Positions 35,003 to 42,770 of a stretch of DNA of 47,228 bases are shown piece by piece. The stretch's first letter is position 1; the number at the start of each line of letters is the position of its first letter. The translations under genes were made by a program, and so were the position numbers. The notes below the pieces were generated by a model. That model ran no database searches. It was not told the origin of the DNA and was given only the letters and a program-made list of their open reading frames with translations. Origin of the DNA: Desulfotignum sp. (GTDB lineage Bacteria; Desulfobacterota; Desulfobacteria; Desulfobacterales; Desulfobacteraceae); the NCBI GenBank assembly GCA_011390635.1, contig JAABSA010000031.1:1-47228 (forward strand), in the 5' to 3' direction.

Positions 35003-35075
35003 GCCCCCTGCGGGTGCCTTGTGCCCGGACCGTCAGATTTTATCTCGGGCAGGGCACAAGGCACCCGCAGGGGGC
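35003..35075. repeat. Perfect 24-base inverted repeat (GC-rich hairpin)
   Basis: The arms 35003-35026 and 35052-35075 are exact reverse complements over 24 bases (left arm begins GCCCCCTGCGGG, right arm ends CCCGCAGGGGGC) around a 25-base spacer. The GC content is much higher than the AT-rich flanks. It lies upstream of the decarboxylase promoter, so it is not a leader attenuator for that gene. It could be a REP-type palindrome, a small mobile repeat or a terminator-like barrier. Confidence 0.9.
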
Positions 35076-35140
35076 GGGTATCAATCAACCGAACATAAGG
35101 CGGTTCCATGCGATTGCCCCGGAGTGCTGCAAATGATTTC

Positions 35141-35169
35141 TTGACAGGGGCACCCATGATCGCTAATTT
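35141..35169 (+). promoter_or_regulatory. Sigma-70 promoter for the PLP decarboxylase gene
   Basis: TTGACA (35141-35146), 17-base spacer, TAATTT (35164-35169). The expected start is near 35176, about 57 bases before ATG 35233. The -35 box is perfect, the -10 box four of six. Confidence 0.6.
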
Positions 35170-35232
35170 GTTGGCCGATAACCTGACCTTATATTGTAAG
35201 ATATGGCCAAATGGCCCGAAAGAAAGCAATCC

Positions 35233-36933
35233 ATGACACAGACAGATCCCATACCCACCGATCTTATTGCAGACTGGCACACCCTCCACCGGGTCTTTAT
35301 CCGGCCTGAAGATGAAAACAGCCGGCAGACCCTGGTAAAATACATGGAACAGATCCTGTTCGGGCTCCATGATTTTCTCAACACCCATGTGGGGGTCACC
35401 CAGGCCATTCCCCTGGCCAAACTGGCCCAGTCCTATACAGATACCACCATCAACCTTCACCCGGAAAAAAAACTGGCGGATGTTATCAAAGATATCATCA
35501 ATGAGATCGCACCCCGGGCCGTGAATGTGGCATCTCCCTATTTCATCGGCCACATGACATCTGCCATTCCCTTTTTCATGGTCCACCTCAAGGCTATTGC
35601 CGCTGCATTGAACCAGAACCTGATCAAGCTGGAAACATCCAAAGTCCTTTCTGTTCTGGAAAAGCAGGTCCTGGCCAAAATGCACCGGATGATCTACGAC
35701 AAACCGCTTACATTTTATGATGCCCATGTCCAGAATGTGGACACCTGTCTGGGCCTGTTCACCAACGGCGGCACCACCGCCAATATAACCGCCCTGTGGG
35801 TGGCCAGAAACCTGTGTTTTCCTTGTGCAAAAGGGTTCACCAGTGTTGAGGAAAACGGTATGCCGGCAGCCATGAAAGCCCATGACCTGGACCGCCTGGT
35901 GGTACTGGTATCCGAACGGGGACATTTTTCCTTACAAAAAGCCGGCGGTATCCTGGGCATTGGAAACAAAAATATCATTCCTGTGGAAGTGGATGCAGAC
36001 CACCGGATTGATATGATAAAACTGGAACAGCTGGTCCAGGACCTTTCCCGCACAAAAAGAACAAAGATTGCTGCCATTGTGGGCATTGCCGGTGCCACGG
36101 AAACAGGCAGCATCGATCCGCTGCCGCAAATGGCGCTGCTGTGCAAAAAGCACGGGATTCATTTCCATGTGGATGCGGCCTGGGGCGGGCCGGTACTGCT
36201 GTCTGAAAAATACCGCAGCCTGCTGGCCGGGATCCAGGAGGCGGATTCCGTTACCATTGACTGCCACAAACAGTTTTACATGCCCATGAGTGCGGGCATG
36301 GTCTATTTCAAAGACCCGGGGGCACTGGATCAGATCGTATACCATGCCGGATATGTGAACCGGAAAGGATCAGTGGATCTGGGCATCAAAACATTGGAAG
36401 GATCCAGGGAAGCCAGCTCCCTGATCCTGGACAGCGCCCTGAAAATAATGGGGTCCCGGGGATATGCCCTGATGATTGAGCACGGCATTGAAACCACCAG
36501 GCTGTTTGCCCGGAAAATAACCGCCCGGGAAAAATTTCAGCTGGTCACTGATCCTGTCCTCAACATCCTCACCTACCGGGCAGTACCGAAAAAATTGGGC
36601 CGACAGCTGACTGCACCGGACCTTTCCTTGTCCCGGCGGCAGCACCTGGATGCCTGCCTGGATGACATCAACACAAATCTGCAGCGCATCCAGCGGGAGG
36701 CCGGCAAAAGCTTTGTGTCCAGAACATGTCTGAAAATATGTCCCGCCGATACCCACAAGGGGGTGGTGCTGCGGTCAGTGATCATGAATCCCTATACCAC
36801 TGACAAGATCCTTGACCAGATCCTGGATGAACAGGAAGCGATCCTCGATACCCTGGATATCTTTGATCAGGATGTCGAGGATCAGGAAATCCTGGATCAA
36901 AAAGTCCCGGATCAGGAGCAATACAAATCATAA
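35233..36933 (+). CDS. PLP-dependent decarboxylase (glutamate/aspartate group II, PanP-like)
   Basis: A 566-residue group II decarboxylase. The PLP pocket shows TNGGTTANITALWVARN, the cofactor Asp in FHVDAAWGGP (D314) and the Schiff-base Lys in DCHKQFYMPMSAG (K346). Length and motif wording resemble PanP-type aspartate 1-decarboxylases, which make beta-alanine for coenzyme A, but glutamate decarboxylase activity cannot be excluded. The last 32 residues are a low-complexity Asp/Gln-rich tail (ILDQILDEQEAILDTLDIF and similar), not part of the fold. The start is uncertain: ATG 35233 and 35203 both lack a strong ribosome site. It is convergent with ilvC. Confidence 0.82.
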   Translation: MTQTDPIPTDLIADWHTLHRVFIRPEDENSRQTLVKYMEQILFGLHDFLNTHVGVTQAIPLAKLAQSYTDTTINLHPEKKLADVIKDIINEIAPRAVNVASPYFIGHMTSAIPFFMVHLKAIAAALNQNLIKLETSKVLSVLEKQVLAKMHRMIYDKPLTFYDAHVQNVDTCLGLFTNGGTTANITALWVARNLCFPCAKGFTSVEENGMPAAMKAHDLDRLVVLVSERGHFSLQKAGGILGIGNKNIIPVEVDADHRIDMIKLEQLVQDLSRTKRTKIAAIVGIAGATETGSIDPLPQMALLCKKHGIHFHVDAAWGGPVLLSEKYRSLLAGIQEADSVTIDCHKQFYMPMSAGMVYFKDPGALDQIVYHAGYVNRKGSVDLGIKTLEGSREASSLILDSALKIMGSRGYALMIEHGIETTRLFARKITAREKFQLVTDPVLNILTYRAVPKKLGRQLTAPDLSLSRRQHLDACLDDINTNLQRIQREAGKSFVSRTCLKICPADTHKGVVLRSVIMNPYTTDKILDQILDEQEAILDTLDIFDQDVEDQEILDQKVPDQEQYKS

Positions 36934-36976
36934 CCCGGGCCTGGTATTATCCATCCTGCAAAAATATGGGCAGGTA

Positions 36977-38449
36977 CTATAAAATGGATTTCATAGCCCC
37001 CATGTAGGTCCGCAGTTTTCTGCCCACTTTTTCCACTGATGTCCCTTTGATGGCCTCGTTCACCTGGATCAGACGAATATTGTCCACACCTGTGTTTTTG
37101 AGATCAAGGCCTTTGCCGATAACATCCGTGTCAATCGTTTCCATGAATTTTTCCAGCAGGGGAACCGCTGTATGGGAAAACAGATAGCACCCGTATTCAG
37201 CCGTATCGGAAATCACCACGTTCATCTCATAGAGTTTTTTGCGGGCAATGAGATTGGCAATCAACGGCACTTCGTGCAATGATTCATAATAGGCGGATTC
37301 TTCAACAATGCCGGCAGACACCATGGTGTCATAGGCCAGTTCCACCCCGGCCTTGACCATGGCCGCCATCAGAATCCCATGATCAAAATATTCCTGTTCC
37401 ACAATTTCTGTCTTCTGGGACACCGCTTTTTCAAAAGGAGTGTCTGCCGTCAAAGCCCTCCATTTGAGCAGGTTGGCATCATCATTGGCCCAGTCTGCCA
37501 TCATGGTTTTTGAAAAATCACCAGACATGATGTCATCCATATGCCGGTTGAACAAAGGGGTAAGCAGCGCTTTCAACTGCTCGCTCAGGTCATGGGCCAT
37601 GATTTTGGCTGGGTTGGACAGCCGGTCCATCATGTTGGTGATGCCCCCATGCTTCAACGCCTCGGTGATAATTTCCCAGCCGTACTGCACCAGCCTGGAA
37701 GCATATCCTTCATCCATACCCTTTTCTATCATTTTGTCATAACACAACAAGGATCCCACCTGGAGCATGCCGCACAAAATGGTCTGCTCTCCCATGAGAT
37801 CTGACTTGACCTCTGCCACAAATGAGGATTCCAGTACCCCTGCCCTGTGGCCGCCTGTGGCTGCGGCATAGGCCTTGGCCAGTTCCAGTCCCTCTGCCCC
37901 GGGATCGTTTTCCCGGTGCACCGCAATAAGGGTGGGAACGCCGAATCCCCGTTTGTATTCTTCTCTGACCTCTGTCCCCGGGGATTTGGGGGCAACCATG
38001 ATCACAGTGATGTCTTCTCTGATTTTCATGCCCTCTTCCACTATGTTAAACCCGTGGGAATAGGACAGGCAGGCATTTTTTTTCATTAGGGGCATGACGG
38101 CATTCACAACAGCGGTGTGCTGTTTGTCCGGGGTCAGGTTGATGACCAGATCGGCCGACGGCAGCAGATTTTCATAGGTATCCACCACAAACCCGTGTTC
38201 TGTGGCATTTTTCCATGACTGGCGTTTGTCTTTGATAGCTGCTTTTCGCAAGGCATAGGAAACATCGAGACCACTGTCCCGCAGATTGAGCCCCTGGTGC
38301 AGCCCCTGGGCGCCACAGCCCACAATCACAACTTTTTTGCCCCTCAATGCCGCCACTCCGGAAAATTCACTTGTATCCATGAACCGGCACTTGGACAGTT
38401 CTGCCAGCTGCAGCCGCAGCGGCAGGGTATTAAAATAATTTTCACCCAT
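36977..38449 (-). CDS. ilvC: Ketol-acid reductoisomerase, class II (long form)
   Basis: A 490-residue enzyme of valine/isoleucine synthesis that isomerises and reduces acetolactate with NAD(P)H. The start [24 protein letters not shown], the Rossmann motif [16 protein letters not shown] and [21 protein letters not shown] closely match the E. coli-type long enzyme rather than the ~330-residue class I form most bacteria have. ATG 38449 is chosen over a longer frame because it aligns with the E. coli N-terminus. It is alone, not beside ilvBN or leu genes, and a 14-base palindrome lies upstream. Confidence 0.96.
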   Translation of the reverse strand: MGENYFNTLPLRLQLAELSKCRFMDTSEFSGVAALRGKKVVIVGCGAQGLHQGLNLRDSGLDVSYALRKAAIKDKRQSWKNATEHGFVVDTYENLLPSADLVINLTPDKQHTAVVNAVMPLMKKNACLSYSHGFNIVEEGMKIREDITVIMVAPKSPGTEVREEYKRGFGVPTLIAVHRENDPGAEGLELAKAYAAATGGHRAGVLESSFVAEVKSDLMGEQTILCGMLQVGSLLCYDKMIEKGMDEGYASRLVQYGWEIITEALKHGGITNMMDRLSNPAKIMAHDLSEQLKALLTPLFNRHMDDIMSGDFSKTMMADWANDDANLLKWRALTADTPFEKAVSQKTEIVEQEYFDHGILMAAMVKAGVELAYDTMVSAGIVEESAYYESLHEVPLIANLIARKKLYEMNVVISDTAEYGCYLFSHTAVPLLEKFMETIDTDVIGKGLDLKNTGVDNIRLIQVNEAIKGTSVEKVGRKLRTYMGAMKSIL

Positions 38450-38497
38450 TTTGCATCTCTCTTTCACTTTCCTCACACGTTTTTATTTACAGGTTTT

Positions 38498-38511
38498 CAG
38501 AATGCATTCTG
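38498..38511. promoter_or_regulatory. Perfect 14-base palindrome upstream of ilvC
   Basis: CAGAATGCATTCTG is its own reverse complement. It sits 49 bases upstream of the ilvC start, in the leader shared with the end of the HDOD gene. Location fits an operator; no regulator is known for it. Confidence 0.35.
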
Positions 38512-38572
38512 GTCTATATTTTTCCTTAAATCAAATGAATCATTTGCAGTTTATGACTGCATAAACAACAAC

Positions 38573-39565
38573 TCAAATGGTGAGCACTGCTGCATGCTGA
38601 AGGGTCTTTTCCCAAGAATCCTTGAGCAGATCTTCGGCCATGCTCAGGTCTATGGCCAGAATTTTCTGAAAATCATGAACGATCCCCGTTATACATTTTT
38701 TTCGGTCTTCAGGTGTGATTTTTTGGGGTATATCACACATTTTTTTTACAAAAGAACAGATATACCGCTGGAAATCAGCCGCTACCATTGTATCTTTGGG
38801 TATTGTAAAATTGGACACCGGCTGCATGGTATTCAGGACATTTTCAGGGAAATGGAGTTTGATCACCATCATACGCCCCAAATCCGTGTAGGAAATACCG
38901 AGAACAGATTTTGAAGCCTTGTGGATGGACATATTCTTTTCTTCCGCCATCAGCGCGATGGCCACATATTCGTCAGGAGCGAACAAGGCTGCCAGGTATT
39001 CTCCCAAATCATACACCATGGCAGAAACCTGCATGGTATCAGCATCCCTGAAATGTCCCTTCTCAGCAATCTGTCTCACCATGATGCTGCGCTGAAGCCC
39101 CTTGTAGGTCATTTCTTTGAGAATGCCGATCTGGGCAAGGCCCTGCATCATTTCGTACACTTTAAGATTTGCCGCAGCCAGCCTGATCTCCTCAGTACCC
39201 AGTATGATCATGGCCTCCGAAATTGTGGAAATGCCTTTGGATGAAAAATGGCGGTAAAATGAAGAATTTACCAGATTCAATATCCTGGTTGTCAGGGCAA
39301 GATCCTTGAGAATCACCCGGGCAATATCATCGGCTGATGAATACTTCCTGTTTACAATTTTATTCACATTGCTGATCTGACCGGAAAAGCTGAGAAACGT
39401 ATCATGGGCAGTCATTTTTCTGAACAAAGATTGAACAAATATTTTGCCATCTTCACAATTTACAGCAATCTGTTTGCTATGATTGCCCGCAGGCTTTTGG
39501 CCATAGGCTGACAAAGATATCACATCCAAATCTATTCCTGCATGGGAAGTGTCTGGTGCAGTCAT
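38573..39565 (-). CDS. HDOD-domain signalling protein
   Basis: A 330-residue cytoplasmic protein with an HDOD domain, a non-catalytic relative of HD phosphohydrolases found in bacterial signalling. Signs are FLSFSGQISNVNKIVNRKYSSADDIARVILKDLALTTRILNLVNSSFY and TISEAMIILGTEEIRLAAANLKVYEM. Residues 1-45 and the C-terminal 70 are not recognised. ATG 39565 follows AAGGAG. It is divergent from the class I adenylate cyclase gene, with a 98-base spacer, so shared control is likely. Confidence 0.85.
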   Translation of the reverse strand: MTAPDTSHAGIDLDVISLSAYGQKPAGNHSKQIAVNCEDGKIFVQSLFRKMTAHDTFLSFSGQISNVNKIVNRKYSSADDIARVILKDLALTTRILNLVNSSFYRHFSSKGISTISEAMIILGTEEIRLAAANLKVYEMMQGLAQIGILKEMTYKGLQRSIMVRQIAEKGHFRDADTMQVSAMVYDLGEYLAALFAPDEYVAIALMAEEKNMSIHKASKSVLGISYTDLGRMMVIKLHFPENVLNTMQPVSNFTIPKDTMVAADFQRYICSFVKKMCDIPQKITPEDRKKCITGIVHDFQKILAIDLSMAEDLLKDSWEKTLQHAAVLTI

Positions 39566-39574
39566 ATAAACTCC

Positions 39575-39604
39575 TTGAATTTCATTCAGCTTAGCCCGTA
39601 TAAT
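39575..39604 (+). promoter_or_regulatory. Sigma-70-like promoter for the class I cyclase gene
   Basis: TTGAAT (39575-39580), an 18-base spacer, and a perfect TATAAT (39599-39604). Transcription would begin near 39611, about 53 bases before the cyclase ATG. Confidence 0.6.
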
Positions 39605-39663
39605 GGTAGTATCAGTGTAATCTTTTTATGGTATTTTTTCAATTGATTTCAAAAGGCATGAAA

Positions 39664-41703
39664 ATGGAGACAAAAGCAACCGCCGGGACAAAACCCTTTG
39701 ATCTTGTCATGGAGCAAAAAGCCCATTTCTCTCATTACAACATGGTGAGAATGAGAGAAACCCTGCGGTATCTTTCTGCATCAAAACTGGCACTTTTTAT
39801 CGAAATTCCATTTCTCATCCATACCAATTTGCCCGATTTCCCGGGTTTTGTCCACTCAGATACCCATCCCAATGGTATTTTTCGTTTTGAAAACTCCGGA
39901 TTTTACAAGGCCGCCCAGGAAAAAAACCAGATACCACACACCTCAGTTCCAGATATGGCCATCACCGATCCGGCAGTTTTGGCCCTTTACCATATGGGCA
40001 GTCTTGGGACATGCACCCAGTCTGCAGGATCTGATTTTGACTATTGGATTATTATCGATAAAACCTGTTTCAGTGACCAGCGCTACTATGATTTTGAAAA
40101 AAAACTCAACCATATTGTTAAATACAGCCGGGATATTTATCACCAGAAAGTTACATTTTTTATTATGGACCACAGGGATATCCGGCAAAATTGTTATGCT
40201 TCCTTTAATGACAAAGAAACCATGACAGCCCCGAAATTTTTTATCAAAGAAGAATTTTACCGGACTTTTTTAATGATTGCCGGCAAAATACCCTATTGGG
40301 CCATCCTGCCGGTCAATGGCGATGGAACAACCTATAAAAATTTGATTCAGACATTTGTCACAGACAAATCGCTCATGCCCCTGGAAGCAGAATTTATAGA
40401 TTTGGGTCATGTCACTGCCCCAACGATTGAGGATATCATGAAGGGACTGCTCTGGCAAATCTGCAAATCAGTGTCCGATCCCATTAAAGCCCTGATCAAG
40501 GGCACCATGATATATGCTGCCGGCAACAATTTTCCCAAAAATGTTCATCTGCTATGTGATGAAATAAAGAATGGTTATGCCAGGGCAGGCATTGATGATT
40601 ACCAGGTGGACCCTTACAAATCCCTGTTTGACAGAATTATCACATTTTATGAAACAGATGACCCCAAAGGGGTGGAATTGATTAAAAATGCCATTTTTTT
40701 CAGATTATGCGGATATCCCCTGGTAAAGCAGCCGGAAATCGGTTCCCCTAAACGACAGCTCCTGGACCATTACATCCGGACATGGAATCTCAAAAAGGTT
40801 CAGATCAACAAAATGCTGGAATTTCAAAACTGGCCGGAATCTGAAAAACTGGTTCTGGAAAAAACCATCGTCAACCGCCTGGCCTTTATGGTCAAACAGG
40901 TCAAAGAAACTATATCACAGTCTGGACAAGTGCTGAACACCCTGATTACTGAAAAACGCAATTTTTCAATTCTCACCCACAAAACCATGAAAAGCCTTAA
41001 GGCCCATGAGCATAAAATACCGATATGCTCCAGCTTTCTGAAACACCAGCATGTTCATTTGTTTTTGTTTACCCAAAAGGGTGTCGGCGAATGGCAGGTA
41101 CATGGATTCTTAACCGCCGGACAAGACCCCATGCTGCTGTACCGACATTCCCATCTGCTGGGTGCCGTAGGGTGGGTTCTGGGAAACCAGATCTATGACC
41201 GATACAACACCGAAATAAAAATAGACACACAGCGCCAGCTTTTTGAAAGTTATGCCAGAGCTGTGGACCCTGATAAACTTTATATGGTGCTTCAGCCCTT
41301 CACACCACTGTCCGATAAAAGCTATGAAACAAATGCCAGGTGGACCAAACTGTTGACACTACTCCTTTATGGATCACCCAAAAACAAAGAAAACCGACTG
41401 GAAAAAGTGGAATTTCTGGCACTCAACAGCTGGGGAGAAATCTTTGTTGAGGCCATGGATATAAAAATGGATATAAAAAATGGTGAAAAAACCGGGTTTA
41501 CCGTAGACACTGCCCGGAAAATAGCCCAAAAAATATCCGGATATGACACTGCCGGGCTGTACACCTATTTTTTTCAATTATCCGGCGCACATGACCCTGA
41601 AATAGTATTTCAGATCAAACAGCATCTGCCCCCGACTCTGCTGCATCACCCCCAAAACCGTAAAACGGCAGGTAAAAACAGTCTGATGCTGGACATTTTA
41701 TAG
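39664..41703 (+). CDS. Class I (enterobacterial CyaA-type) adenylate cyclase
   Basis: A 679-residue protein related to E. coli CyaA, which converts ATP to cAMP. The catalytic nucleotidyltransferase motif is at about 111-128: MGSLGTCTQSAGSDFDYW, matching the MGS...SSDLDIW pattern of CyaA. Further matches are KVTFFIMDHRDIR, KEEFYRTFLMIAGK and LLWQICKSVSDPIKALIKG. The C-terminal 300 residues are less alike than the N-terminal half. ATG 39664 is chosen because AAAAGG lies seven bases upstream; ATG 39628 and 39658 are weaker. The next gene begins eight bases after the stop, so the two are co-transcribed. Confidence 0.88.
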   Translation: METKATAGTKPFDLVMEQKAHFSHYNMVRMRETLRYLSASKLALFIEIPFLIHTNLPDFPGFVHSDTHPNGIFRFENSGFYKAAQEKNQIPHTSVPDMAITDPAVLALYHMGSLGTCTQSAGSDFDYWIIIDKTCFSDQRYYDFEKKLNHIVKYSRDIYHQKVTFFIMDHRDIRQNCYASFNDKETMTAPKFFIKEEFYRTFLMIAGKIPYWAILPVNGDGTTYKNLIQTFVTDKSLMPLEAEFIDLGHVTAPTIEDIMKGLLWQICKSVSDPIKALIKGTMIYAAGNNFPKNVHLLCDEIKNGYARAGIDDYQVDPYKSLFDRIITFYETDDPKGVELIKNAIFFRLCGYPLVKQPEIGSPKRQLLDHYIRTWNLKKVQINKMLEFQNWPESEKLVLEKTIVNRLAFMVKQVKETISQSGQVLNTLITEKRNFSILTHKTMKSLKAHEHKIPICSSFLKHQHVHLFLFTQKGVGEWQVHGFLTAGQDPMLLYRHSHLLGAVGWVLGNQIYDRYNTEIKIDTQRQLFESYARAVDPDKLYMVLQPFTPLSDKSYETNARWTKLLTLLLYGSPKNKENRLEKVEFLALNSWGEIFVEAMDIKMDIKNGEKTGFTVDTARKIAQKISGYDTAGLYTYFFQLSGAHDPEIVFQIKQHLPPTLLHHPQNRKTAGKNSLMLDIL

Positions 41704-41711
41704 GTATCGGT

Positions 41712-42728
41712 ATGACTTTATCTTTATACACCATTCTTGCAGTAAACGATGATGAAAACATTCTCCAGCAATTGACAGCGGCCTTGAAAGAGATCGGATT
41801 CTCAAATGTAATGATGGTCATCGACAGCAACAGTGCATGGGCAGTATTACAATCAAAAAAAATAGACTGCGTTATTTCTGCATATGAAATGGATGAAATA
41901 TCAGGTCCTGCGCTGCTCAAACGCGTGAGAAGAGAAGCCGGGCTGGCAGATCTCCCCTTTTTCCTCACAGATGCTGCCTTTACCAAAATCAAAGTTCTTA
42001 CAGCCGGACAGACTGGTGTTACCGGTCTTTTTGTGATTCCTTTTAAAACACAAAATATCCAGCAGAAACTAAGCGCCGCCCGCAAACAGATCAAGGATCC
42101 AGTAGTGGAACAGACTGAACAGCGGCTTGAAAAAGGGCTCCAGTGCATTGAATCCGGACAGTATGACCAGGCCCTGGAAATATTTCAGAGCCTGGTCAGC
42201 CAGCGGGAAAACCCGGAGTATTTTTTTAATATCGGATTTATCAAAACCAACCAGGGCCAGCACAAAGAAGCCATTGACGCCTTTTACAAAGCCACCCAGC
42301 TTGACCGGCTCTTTGTAAAGGCATACGAAGCCATGGCCAAAGCCTATGAAGCCATGGGCAATATCGAAAAGACACAAGAGTGTATGCAGGTTGCTGCAGA
42401 AATATACATAGATACAGACAAACTGGTAAATGCAGAAGAGATTTTACATCAGATCCTGGAATCCGGGTCACATTCTTTGAACGTTTTCAATACTCTGGGT
42501 GTTCTTCACCGAAAAAAAGGAGACACTGAAAATGCTCTCCGGCATTACAAAAAAGCACTGAAAGTGCATCCGGATGAACCCTATATCTATTACAACATCG
42601 GCCGTCTTTATCTGGACATGAAAAACGCGGCCGAGGCCAAAACCTATTTCCAGACTGCGCTGGACAAGGACCACGAATTTGAGGAGGCCAAACAAGTGCT
42701 CAAGGCCATCGATCTGGGGTTCATCTGA
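41712..42728 (+). CDS. Receiver-like domain plus TPR protein (pseudo-receiver)
   Basis: A 338-residue protein: residues 1-125 have a response-regulator receiver fold, and about 135-330 are TPR repeats (for example EALRHYKKALKVHPDEPYIYYNIGRLYL-type helices). The acidic pair (D13, D14) and T86 are present, but the phosphoacceptor Asp is replaced by Ala 57 (CVISAYEM) and the conserved Lys before PF by Ile 109. It should therefore not be phosphorylated in the usual way. It directly follows the class I cyclase gene, so it may act as an adaptor for that pathway. Confidence 0.85.
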   Translation: MTLSLYTILAVNDDENILQQLTAALKEIGFSNVMMVIDSNSAWAVLQSKKIDCVISAYEMDEISGPALLKRVRREAGLADLPFFLTDAAFTKIKVLTAGQTGVTGLFVIPFKTQNIQQKLSAARKQIKDPVVEQTEQRLEKGLQCIESGQYDQALEIFQSLVSQRENPEYFFNIGFIKTNQGQHKEAIDAFYKATQLDRLFVKAYEAMAKAYEAMGNIEKTQECMQVAAEIYIDTDKLVNAEEILHQILESGSHSLNVFNTLGVLHRKKGDTENALRHYKKALKVHPDEPYIYYNIGRLYLDMKNAAEAKTYFQTALDKDHEFEEAKQVLKAIDLGFI

Positions 42729-42770
42729 CCAACACCTGCACCGAACCTGTGTCTTTTCGGTTGGTGAACG

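Larger units (their letters stand above)
34757..35232. other. Gene-free divergent region with repeats and a promoter
   Basis: A 476-base region between the small gene (minus) and the decarboxylase (plus). It holds a 15-base direct repeat at 34896-34926, the long inverted repeat at 35003-35075, and a sigma-70-like promoter at 35141-35169. I found no coding frame with family support, no tRNA and no recognised riboswitch. Confidence 0.7.

Noticed and set aside
42739-42765. A weak ACCGAA/TTCGGT hairpin between the TPR protein and LOG genes as a terminator
   Set aside because: The stem is only six base pairs with a ten-base loop and no T tract.
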